A DNA stretch of 64,000 nucleotides from ZC4RG30 sp963726085 (GTDB lineage Bacteria > Pseudomonadota > Gammaproteobacteria > Steroidobacterales > Steroidobacteraceae). The stretch is taken from contig CAVSAR010000001.1 of assembly GCA_963726085.1 (NCBI GenBank), positions 620,001-684,000 on the forward strand, written 5' to 3'. Positions within the stretch are counted from its first letter, which is position 1. Every line of letters begins with the position of its first letter. The notes under the pieces are model-generated. The model was not told the origin of the DNA, did not search any database, and saw only the letters and a program-made list of their open reading frames with translations. The position numbers and the translations under genes are program-made. Below, one piece after another: positions 34,206 through 41,849 of the stretch.

Positions 34206-35235
34206 GGTGCGTCGGCGCTGGGCCGCAAATTCGGGGATCTTTCACTTGAGCGGATCAATTCTGGTCACAGGCGGCGCGGGCTATATCGGCAGCCACACGG
34301 TACAGCAGCTGCGCGAGCGAGGCGAGTCGGTGGTCGTCATCGACAACCTTTCCACCGGCTTCCGGCAGGCCGTGCGCGACGTGCCGCTGGTCGTTGGCGA
34401 CACCGGGGATGCGGCGCTGGTGGGCCGTGTGCTCGAGGAGCATCAGGTCAAGACGGTGATCCATTTTGCCGCCCACACCATCGTGCCCGAGTCGGTCAGC
34501 GAACCATTGAAGTACTACGGCAACAACACTTGCCAGACGCGCACGCTGCTGGCCACCTGCCTGCAGCACGGGGTCCGCAATTTCGTGTTCTCCTCCACCG
34601 CTGCCGTGTACGGCATACCGGCCAGTGGCCTGGCGGCCGAGGACGATGCGCTGGCGCCGATCAATCCCTATGGCAGTTCCAAGCTGATGTCCGAATGGAT
34701 GCTGCGGGACACGGCGGCGGCGTCGGACCTGCGCTACGTCGCGCTGCGCTACTTCAACGTTGCCGGGTCGGATCCCGGCGGGCGCATCGGTCAGTCCACG
34801 CGCAAGGCGACGTTGCTGGTCAAGGTCGCCTGCGAGGCCAGCGTGGGCAAGCGCGAATGCGTGAATGTCTTCGGCTCCGACTACCCCACTGCCGACGGCA
34901 CCGGCGTGCGCGACTACATCCACGTGGGTGACCTGGCGCGTGCGCATCTGTGCGCAGTGGACTACCTGGCCGCAGGCGGCCAGTCGGAAACCCTTAATTG
35001 CGGATACGGGCACGGGTACAGCGTGCGCGAGGTCCTGCGCAGCGTTGAGCGGGTCAGTGGGCGGCCGCTGCGGGTACAGGAAATGTCACGACGCGCGGGC
35101 GATCCGCCTACCCTGGTGGCCAAGGCCGACCGCGTCCGTTCAGTGCTGGGCTGGCAGCCGCAACTCGACGACCTGGATGGCATCGTTGCCAGCTCGCTGC
35201 GCTGGGAAGAGAAACTCCTGCGCGAACCCTGGTAG
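34204..35235 (+). CDS. galE: UDP-glucose 4-epimerase
   Basis: NAD-dependent epimerase interconverting UDP-glucose and UDP-galactose, supplying sugars for surface polysaccharides. It has the Rossmann motif VTGGAGYIGSHTVQQL, FSSTAAVYGIP, the catalytic NPYGSSKLMSEW (Tyr-x3-Lys), RYFNVAGSDP and GTGVRDYIHVGDLA. The listed ATG overlaps the srkA start and adds 14 unusual residues; a TTG at 34246 (LSGSILVTGG) fits the family better and is probably the true start. No galactose-pathway neighbours are present, suggesting a role in cell-envelope sugar supply. Confidence 0.92.
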   Translation: MVRRRWAANSGIFHLSGSILVTGGAGYIGSHTVQQLRERGESVVVIDNLSTGFRQAVRDVPLVVGDTGDAALVGRVLEEHQVKTVIHFAAHTIVPESVSEPLKYYGNNTCQTRTLLATCLQHGVRNFVFSSTAAVYGIPASGLAAEDDALAPINPYGSSKLMSEWMLRDTAAASDLRYVALRYFNVAGSDPGGRIGQSTRKATLLVKVACEASVGKRECVNVFGSDYPTADGTGVRDYIHVGDLARAHLCAVDYLAAGGQSETLNCGYGHGYSVREVLRSVERVSGRPLRVQEMSRRAGDPPTLVAKADRVRSVLGWQPQLDDLDGIVASSLRWEEKLLREPW

Positions 35236-35288
35236 CCAATCGGCGACAGGTACAGACATGCGCACCACAACTACCTAGAATCGCGCGC

Positions 35289-36779
35289 ATGAATTTCCCC
35301 CGCCCACGATCCCTGAGCGGCCTGGTTTTGCTGGGGCTGGCGATCATCGCGCTGCCCCTGGTGGCTGGCCTGGTGACGGCCGGCCTGCAGATGCGCCGGC
35401 TTGCCGAGACCAGCGAGCAGATCGTGGCCGAAGGGGTGGTAGCGACCCGCCTGACCCAGGAGCTGTTTGCCCAGTCAGTCTCACTGGAACGCCAGATGCG
35501 TCTGTACCAGATTACCGGCAATGCCACGCTGATACAGACCTATGCCGCCCAGGACACTCGGCTGCGCGACATCGAGTCGCGCCTCGATCGCCAGCTGCGC
35601 GTGGTCCCGGCGCGCGACTCGCTACGCGAGTTCACCGCGCTGCGCGACAGCATCAGCGCGCGCATGCTCGACGCCGCGGGCAATCCGCCGGACTACGAAC
35701 GGCTGCTGGGGGATTTCGCCCGCATGCAGCAGATGGCCGGCAGGATTTCGGCCCAGACAAACACGCAGATCGACGCCGAAGTCACTGCACTTCGCGCCCG
35801 CACGCTGCAGGCGCAGCGGCAGCTGTTCTGGGTATTCGCCCTGCTGATCCCGCTGACGGTGGTCACGACGCTGGTGTTTTCGCTGCGCGTGGGCCGGCCG
35901 CTGCGCCAGATCGATCGCGCCATCAATGAGCTGGGCAGCGGCGCACTGTTCCGCCCCATCGAAGTGCAGGGCCCGGTCGACCTGGCCAAACTTGGCAGGC
36001 AGCTGGAGTGGCTGCGCGTGCGGCTGCTGGACCTGGCGCAGGAGCGCAACCGGTTCCTGCGCCACATGTCGCATGAACTGAAGACCCCGCTGGCCAACAT
36101 CCGCGAGGGCACCGAGCTGCTGCTGGATGGCGCGGTCGGCAACCTGCAAAGTGGCCAGCGCGAGGTGATGGCAATCCTGCATGAAAACGGCTTGCGACTG
36201 CAGCGCATGATCGAGAACCTGCTGAGCTTCAGCGCCTGGCAGGCCAGCAGCGTGGGCCTTGAAATCAGCGAGTTTCGCCTGCGGCCCCTGGTCAAGCAGA
36301 TCATCGAAAATCAGCAGCTGGCCCTGCTATCCCAGCGGGTACGGCTGGAAGTCAACGTCGAGGACCTCACCGTCGAGGCCGACCGCGGCAAGTTGCGGCT
36401 GATCCTGGAGAACCTGCTTTCCAACGCGATCAAGTACACGCCGCGCGCCGGGACCATCCACGTTCGCGCCCGGGACACCGGCAACGAACTGGTGCTCGAG
36501 GTCGGCGATAGCGGCCCGGGCGTGCCCGTCGAGGAGCGCAAGCAGGTGTTCGAGGCGTTCTATACCGGCAAGGCCCCTGGTGGTCACGTCAAGGGAACCG
36601 GCATCGGCCTGTCCGTGGTGATGGAGTTCGTGATCGCACACCAGGGCCAGATCGACATCGTCGACGGCGAGTGGCCCGGCGCACACTTTCGGATCCGCAT
36701 GCCGTTGCGCGCCAGCAGTGTCGCGGCCAAGAAGGACCCGACCGCAGCGTCGCAGAAGAAGCAGGCACATGCGGCATAG
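35289..36779 (+). CDS. glrK: Sensor histidine kinase GlrK-like (QseE)
   Basis: Inner-membrane kinase of 496 residues: first helix about 10-32 (SGLVLLGLAIIALPLVAGLV), a periplasmic helical region, second helix about 180-200, a HAMP segment (RVGRPLRQIDRAINELGSGA), phosphoacceptor His in RHMSHELKTPLANIREG, and the ATPase domain with ENLLSNAIKYTP, VGDSGPGVP and GTGIGLSVVM. It heads the three-gene operon with a QseG-like lipoprotein and GlrR, the arrangement known for envelope-stress signalling and control of small-RNA genes in Enterobacteria. Confidence 0.9.
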   Translation: MNFPRPRSLSGLVLLGLAIIALPLVAGLVTAGLQMRRLAETSEQIVAEGVVATRLTQELFAQSVSLERQMRLYQITGNATLIQTYAAQDTRLRDIESRLDRQLRVVPARDSLREFTALRDSISARMLDAAGNPPDYERLLGDFARMQQMAGRISAQTNTQIDAEVTALRARTLQAQRQLFWVFALLIPLTVVTTLVFSLRVGRPLRQIDRAINELGSGALFRPIEVQGPVDLAKLGRQLEWLRVRLLDLAQERNRFLRHMSHELKTPLANIREGTELLLDGAVGNLQSGQREVMAILHENGLRLQRMIENLLSFSAWQASSVGLEISEFRLRPLVKQIIENQQLALLSQRVRLEVNVEDLTVEADRGKLRLILENLLSNAIKYTPRAGTIHVRARDTGNELVLEVGDSGPGVPVEERKQVFEAFYTGKAPGGHVKGTGIGLSVVMEFVIAHQGQIDIVDGEWPGAHFRIRMPLRASSVAAKKDPTAASQKKQAHAA

Positions 36780-37413
36780 CATCCGCGGCACTGGCGCATT
36801 TGCCATGATTCTCGTCCTGTCGGCATGCTCCAGCGTTGCCGAGCTGCGGCGCGACTCCAAGGCCCCGGCGACCGCGCCCAGCGCGGATGCAATCCAGGCA
36901 GCGCAGCTCAATTCCTATGTCAGTGCGATGAGCCAGCTGGTGCAGGGCAGCCCCGCCGAGCAGGCCGAGCTGATAGCCCGTGCCCGCGCCGCCTACGATC
37001 CGGCGCGGCCGGGACCGCCCGCCCTGCGCTATGGGCTGATGCTGGCCGCACCCAATCATCCCGCGCATGACGCGACACAGGCGCAACGCCTGCTGCGCGA
37101 GGCGCTTTCACGGCCGGAATTGCTGTCGGTCACGGAGCGCGGCCTGGCCATTGTCGAGCTGCAACGCGTGGACTCGGAACTGCGTGCCAGCGCCGAAGTC
37201 GAGCGCCTGAACACCGAACTGCAGCGGGAACGTGATCGACAGCGCAACGCAGCGCCCAACGCTGCGGTGGCGCGACGTCTGCAAACGGAAATGGACGAGA
37301 ACGCAAGGCTGCGCAAGGCACTCGAGGAGGCACGCGCCAAGCTTGACGCGATTGCCAACATCGAACGCAACATCTCCGATCGCCCGCCCGCAACCGAAGG
37401 ACGCACCCCGTGA
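36769..37413 (+). CDS. QseG-like lipoprotein of the glrK-glrR operon
   Basis: A 214-residue lipoprotein with signal peptide and lipobox (FAMILVLSACSS), then an Ala-rich helical domain and a long coiled-coil-like tail (VERLNTELQRERDRQR, ENARLRKALEEARAKLDAI). By position between glrK and glrR it corresponds to QseG, the outer-membrane lipoprotein that activates the kinase in Enterobacteria. It overlaps glrK by 11 bp and glrR by 4 bp. Sequence similarity to QseG itself is weak by eye, so the name rests on context. Confidence 0.72.
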   Translation: MRHSIRGTGAFAMILVLSACSSVAELRRDSKAPATAPSADAIQAAQLNSYVSAMSQLVQGSPAEQAELIARARAAYDPARPGPPALRYGLMLAAPNHPAHDATQAQRLLREALSRPELLSVTERGLAIVELQRVDSELRASAEVERLNTELQRERDRQRNAAPNAAVARRLQTEMDENARLRKALEEARAKLDAIANIERNISDRPPATEGRTP

Positions 37414-38744
37414 ACCAGCTGACCCGACGCAAGGCCCGTATTTTGATCGTCGACGACGATCCGGGGTTGCTGCGCCTGCTGACGATCCGCCTGCGGGCGG
37501 AAAACTATGAAGTCGAGGCGGTCGAGGGCGCGGCCCAGGCGCTGGCCTCGGCCAGCCGGTTCCGGCCAGACCTGGTGATCTCGGACCTGCGCATGGAACC
37601 GGTGGACGGCATCGGGCTGCTGAAGGACCTGCAGGTGCGCTGGCCGGGACTCAAGGTCATTCTCCTGACCGCCCACGGCACCATACCCGACGCGGTCCAG
37701 GCCACGCAGATGGGCGCCTTCGGGTTCCTGACCAAGCCGGTGGACAAGCAGGAGCTGCTGGACCAGATCCAGCGGGCGCTGAAGATCTCCGGGTTCTCCG
37801 ACACCACGGAGGAATGGCGCTCCGAGATCATTACCCGCAGCGCAACCATGGAGGAACGGCTTGCCCAGGCGCACATGGTCGCCGGTACCGACGCGCGGGT
37901 GCTGATCATCGGCGAGAGCGGTACTGGCAAGGAGCTGCTGGCCCGCGCATTGCACCGTGCCAGCCCGCGACGGGCCGGGCCGTTCATCGTTGCCAGCTGC
38001 GCCACGATTTCCGAGGAACAGACGGACCTGGACCTGTTTGGCGCCGATGCCAGCACCGGCCAGGAACGAGCGGGAGCATTCCAGGTCGCGGAAGGCGGCA
38101 CGCTGCTGCTGGACGACGTGGGCGACCTGCCGCCGCGCCTGCAACAGAAGCTGCTGCGGACCCTGCAGGACGAGGCGGTGCTGCCGGTGGGATCCACCAC
38201 CGGGCGCCCGGTCAACGTGCGTGTGATCTCCACCACCCGGCAGGACATGCAGCCGCTGACTGCAGGCGGCGCGTTTCGCGAAGACCTCTACTATCGGCTC
38301 AATGTCGTGCAGATAGAGATGCCGCCACTGGCGCGACGCCGCGAGGACATCCCGCTGTTGATCGCGCATTTCCTGGCGCAGGTGGCAGCGGAAACCGGCG
38401 AACGCAGGATCTACCCGCCGGAGGCGCTGGAGCTTCTGGCCACGGCCGAGTGGCCCGGCAACGTTCGCCAGCTGCGCAACGTCGTGCGCCAGACGGCAGC
38501 GGTGGCGCAAACCCCCATCATTCCGGTCGAACTGGTACAGCAGTCCCTGGGCGGTGCGCCCGGCCGATTGCCCTCGTTCGATGAAGCCCGGGACGAATTC
38601 ACGCGCGGTTACCTGTCGCAGATCCTGCAGATCACCGGTGGCAACGTCAGCCAGGCGGCACGGCTGGCCAAGCGCAACCGCACGGATTTCTACAAGCTGC
38701 TGGCCCGGCACCAGCTGGTGCCCGAGGACTTCAAGCAGCGCTGA
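37410..38744 (+). CDS. glrR: GlrR-like response regulator with AAA+ domain lacking GAFTGA
   Basis: A 444-residue NtrC-type regulator. The receiver (about 10-125) has LIVDDDPGLL, VISDLRMEPVDG and FLTKPVD. The AAA+ domain has Walker A VLIIGESGTGKELLARAL and GGTLLLDDVGDLP (Asp-Asp in place of the usual Asp-Glu), then FREDLYYRLNVVQIEMPPL. The Fis-type helix-turn-helix is GNVSQAARLAKRNRTDFYKL. The sigma-54 contact loop is absent: where GlrR has GAFTGA, this reads LFGADASTGQERAGAFQ, about four residues shorter. It may therefore not activate sigma-54 promoters. Last gene of the operon, convergent with lptG. Confidence 0.88.
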   Translation: MNQLTRRKARILIVDDDPGLLRLLTIRLRAENYEVEAVEGAAQALASASRFRPDLVISDLRMEPVDGIGLLKDLQVRWPGLKVILLTAHGTIPDAVQATQMGAFGFLTKPVDKQELLDQIQRALKISGFSDTTEEWRSEIITRSATMEERLAQAHMVAGTDARVLIIGESGTGKELLARALHRASPRRAGPFIVASCATISEEQTDLDLFGADASTGQERAGAFQVAEGGTLLLDDVGDLPPRLQQKLLRTLQDEAVLPVGSTTGRPVNVRVISTTRQDMQPLTAGGAFREDLYYRLNVVQIEMPPLARRREDIPLLIAHFLAQVAAETGERRIYPPEALELLATAEWPGNVRQLRNVVRQTAAVAQTPIIPVELVQQSLGGAPGRLPSFDEARDEFTRGYLSQILQITGGNVSQAARLAKRNRTDFYKLLARHQLVPEDFKQR

Positions 38745-39815
38745 TCAACCGCGCACACGCGCCAGCAGCACGGTCACCGCCAGGGCCAGCACGGCGGTGG
38801 GCATCCATGCCAGCAGCACCGGGTCGAGCCCAAAGGCGATGGTGCCGCTGGCCACCATGCGCTGCAGGATGAAATATCCCATGCCCAGCAGCAGGCCGAA
38901 TGTCGCGCGCGCTCCATTGCCCGCGGCCCGCAGCGACCCGAACAGGAACGGCAGGGCCAGCAACACGGCCAGGGGGATGGCCACCACGCGCGCCAGAATC
39001 GACCAGAACGCGAACCGGTACTGCCGCGCCTCCTGCCCGCTGGCTTGCAGGTAGGCGATCGCACTGCCCAGTTCCCGCAGCGACAACTCCTGCGGACTGC
39101 TGGCCGCCAGCCCCAGAAAGGCCGCGCTGACGCGGGTGTTGAGCGGGCGCGACTTGGCCTTTGCCACGGTGACCCCGGTGTCGCTGAATCGGGTCTGGGC
39201 AAACTCCCCCAGCTCCCAGGTGCCATCCGTGCGCTCGGTTGCACTGGCCGCCCGACCCACCGCGCCCAGGCGGTTGCGGCCGGTCAAGTCGAACACCAGA
39301 ATGCCGCGAAAGGCACTGCCGCCGGCTTGGCGATCAGCACGCAGGATCAGGTCACCATCGCGCACCCAGGCACCGCCACTGCGCGCGAAATTGATGCTCG
39401 AGTAGCGGGCGATGGCCTTTCCCGTCAGTGCCATCTGCGCCAGGGGCGGCGCCAGGAATTCCCCGATCAGGACGGCCACCACCGTCAGCAGTATCCCGGC
39501 GATACCCACACTCACGCCGATCCGCCCGATGGATATCCCCGACGCCCGCATCACCGTCAATTCACTGCCTCGTGCCAGCGTTCCCATGCCCAACAGGGCG
39601 CCGAGCAGCGCGGCAATGGGCAGGAACTGGAACAGCTGGTTGGGCAGGCTGAGCAACACGTAACGCAGCGCCTGCGGACTGCCGTAGTTGCCGGTGCCCA
39701 CGTCGGCCTGTTCCCCGATAAACAGGAACAGCGCAAGTAGCGTCAGCAGCACCGCCATAACCATGGCCGAGGAGCCCACGACGGTCCAGACTATGTAGCG
39801 ATCAAGGACACGCAT
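38745..39815 (-). CDS. lptG: LPS export permease LptG
   Basis: A 356-residue YjgP/YjgQ-family permease, part of the LptB2FG ABC transporter that extracts lipopolysaccharide from the inner membrane. Six helices are visible, three at the N-terminus (VLLTLLALFLFIGEQ, then NQLFQFLPIAALLGALLGMG) and three at the C-terminus (ARVVAIPLAVLLALPFLFG, then LLLGMGYFILQRM). The periplasmic beta-jellyroll lies between. The start MRVLDRYIVW is typical. In most relatives lptF lies between lptG and pepA; here lptG is directly divergent from pepA and no lptF is seen in the window. Confidence 0.9.
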   Translation of the reverse strand: MRVLDRYIVWTVVGSSAMVMAVLLTLLALFLFIGEQADVGTGNYGSPQALRYVLLSLPNQLFQFLPIAALLGALLGMGTLARGSELTVMRASGISIGRIGVSVGIAGILLTVVAVLIGEFLAPPLAQMALTGKAIARYSSINFARSGGAWVRDGDLILRADRQAGGSAFRGILVFDLTGRNRLGAVGRAASATERTDGTWELGEFAQTRFSDTGVTVAKAKSRPLNTRVSAAFLGLAASSPQELSLRELGSAIAYLQASGQEARQYRFAFWSILARVVAIPLAVLLALPFLFGSLRAAGNGARATFGLLLGMGYFILQRMVASGTIAFGLDPVLLAWMPTAVLALAVTVLLARVRG

Positions 39816-39874
39816 TCGGCTAGACTCTACCGCAATGCACGGGCGACCGGATGCGCCCAGGAGTCCCTTACTTA

Positions 39875-41383
39875 ATGGTCCGATTCGATACCGTCGAGGG
39901 GTACGCCCCCGCTGCCGTAGCTGACTGCCTGATCCTGGGTATTTTCAACGAACCTGCGTTCACGGGAGCAGCGCGCAGCGTCGATGCGGCCACCCGCGGG
40001 CGCCTCAAGCAGCTGCGCGTCAGCGGCGATATTCCGGTGCGCCTGGGCGAGACCCAGATGCTGCTGGACCTGCCTGGAGTCAGGGCCCCAAGGGTGCTGC
40101 TGGTGGGCCTTGGCAAGCGCGAGGAATTCCGGCGCCGCGCCTGGCGCAAGGCCGTGAGTGCAGCGCTGGCCAGCTGCGTAAAGTCCCGCTCCGGCGCCGT
40201 GCTGCTGGCAGTGGAGCGGCCGGCGGTCACGCAGCTGGACGACTACTACTTGGGCAGGGCTGTGGCCGAACTGACCGGCGCCGCGCTGTATCGCGTCAAT
40301 GCCCTGAAATCCGAACGCGGCGCGCACCCGGCGCTGCGTAGCGTGCGCATTGCAAACATCCCCAAGGACGTGCGCGCGGACGTGCAGCGCGGGCTGGCCC
40401 ACGGCCAGGCCGTGTCAAGCGGCCAGGGGCTGCTGCGCGACCTGGGCAACCTGCCCGGCAATATCTGTACGCCGCGCTATCTTGCCGAGCGGGCGCGCCT
40501 GCTGGCGCGCGAGCACCGCAGTTTGCGGGTGCGGGTGCTGGACGAGGCGCAGATCAAGCGCCTGAAGATGAACTGCCTGCTGGCGGTGTCGCGCGGCAGT
40601 GCCGAGCCGCCGCGTTTCATCATCCTCGAGCATCGCGGTGCTGCGCGCAGCGCGCCGCCGGTGGTGTTGGTGGGCAAGGGCGTCACCTTCGACAGTGGCG
40701 GCATCTCGCTGAAGGATCCGGCCGCCATGGACGAGATGAAATACGACATGTGCGGTGCCGGCTCGGTGCTGGCCGCACTGCACTGCGCCGCGCTGCTGAA
40801 GCTGCGACTCAACATCGTCGGGCTGGTGCCCGCGGTGGAGAACATGCCCGGCAGTCGCGCCACCAAACCCGGGGACATCGTCACCAGCGCTGCGGGCAAG
40901 ACGGTGGAAATCCTCAACACCGATGCCGAGGGGCGCCTGATCCTGTGCGACGCGCTGCATTACGCCCGGCGTTTCGAACCCGCGGCGGTGATCGACATCG
41001 CCACGCTTACCGGCGCCTGCGTCGTGGCCCTGGGACATCATTTCGCCGGCATCATGGGCAACGACGATCGGCTGGCCCGTGAGCTGGTCGAGGCCGGCGA
41101 GCGCGCGGACGATCGCGGCTGGCAACTGCCACTGACGGAAGACTACGCCGAGCAGTTGAAGAGCAACTTCGCGGACTTCGCCAATGTCGGCGGCCGCGAC
41201 GGCGGGGCCATAACCGCTGGCGCGTTCCTCGGCAAGTTCACCCAGGGCCTCAATTGGGCGCACATCGATATCGCCGGCACGGCGTGGCTGTCGGGGGCGC
41301 AGAAAGGTGGCACCGGTCGGCCCCTGCCCTTGCTGGCCGACTTCCTGATTCATCGCGCTGCGCCCAGCACGCGCGCCCGTTGA
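39875..41383 (+). CDS. pepA: Leucyl aminopeptidase PepA
   Basis: Cytosolic M17 aminopeptidase with two metal ions; in Enterobacteria it also binds DNA in Xer recombination. The signature NTDAEGRLIL lies near residue 348. Metal ligands are in VGKGVTFDSGGISLK, MKYDMCGAGSV and the NTDAEG block, and the catalytic Arg is in the last. ATG 39875 is chosen since AGGAG lies 11 bases upstream; an ATG at 39851 is the alternative. holC follows after 7 bp and valS overlaps holC, a conserved gammaproteobacterial order. Confidence 0.95.
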   Translation: MVRFDTVEGYAPAAVADCLILGIFNEPAFTGAARSVDAATRGRLKQLRVSGDIPVRLGETQMLLDLPGVRAPRVLLVGLGKREEFRRRAWRKAVSAALASCVKSRSGAVLLAVERPAVTQLDDYYLGRAVAELTGAALYRVNALKSERGAHPALRSVRIANIPKDVRADVQRGLAHGQAVSSGQGLLRDLGNLPGNICTPRYLAERARLLAREHRSLRVRVLDEAQIKRLKMNCLLAVSRGSAEPPRFIILEHRGAARSAPPVVLVGKGVTFDSGGISLKDPAAMDEMKYDMCGAGSVLAALHCAALLKLRLNIVGLVPAVENMPGSRATKPGDIVTSAAGKTVEILNTDAEGRLILCDALHYARRFEPAAVIDIATLTGACVVALGHHFAGIMGNDDRLARELVEAGERADDRGWQLPLTEDYAEQLKSNFADFANVGGRDGGAITAGAFLGKFTQGLNWAHIDIAGTAWLSGAQKGGTGRPLPLLADFLIHRAAPSTRAR

Positions 41384-41390
41384 ACCTGCC

Positions 41391-41849
41391 ATGGCCGAAG
41401 TCGATTTTCATATCCTCGGCGAGGACTCGGACAAGGCGCGCCTCAAGGCCGCCTGCGCGCTGATTGAACAGGCGTTCCTCAAGGGCGAGCGGGTGCTGGT
41501 GTGGCTCGAGGATGCGGGCGCGTTGTCCGCGTTTGACAACCTGCTATGGACCTTCGGCGACCAGTCGTTCGTGCCACACGAGCCGCTGGCCGACGACCCG
41601 CGAGCCAGCGAGGCGCCAGTGCAGCTCAGTGCGGCGCAGCCGTTGCCCGACAATGTATTCGATGCCGGCTTCATCACGCTGCTGAACCTGCGCGTGGCCG
41701 CGGACGTCGCGGCGCTGAAGTTCGCGCGCGTCGTGGAGGTCATCGACGCCGATGCCGGGCGCCGCGCGGCAGGTCGTGACCGGTTCCGCTTCTATCGCGA
41801 GCACGGCGCCAGTCCCAGGCACCACGATCTGCAGCCCGGCCATGGATAA
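41391..41849 (+). CDS. holC: DNA polymerase III chi subunit HolC
   Basis: A 152-residue clamp-loader accessory subunit that binds single-strand-binding protein. Recognised from the N-terminal pattern VDFHIL, ACALIEQAF, LKGERVLVWLED and DNLLWTFGDQSFVPHEPL, plus FDAGFITLLNL, and from its place between pepA and valS. The length is normal. It overlaps the valS start by 8 bp. Confidence 0.9.
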   Translation: MAEVDFHILGEDSDKARLKAACALIEQAFLKGERVLVWLEDAGALSAFDNLLWTFGDQSFVPHEPLADDPRASEAPVQLSAAQPLPDNVFDAGFITLLNLRVAADVAALKFARVVEVIDADAGRRAAGRDRFRFYREHGASPRHHDLQPGHG

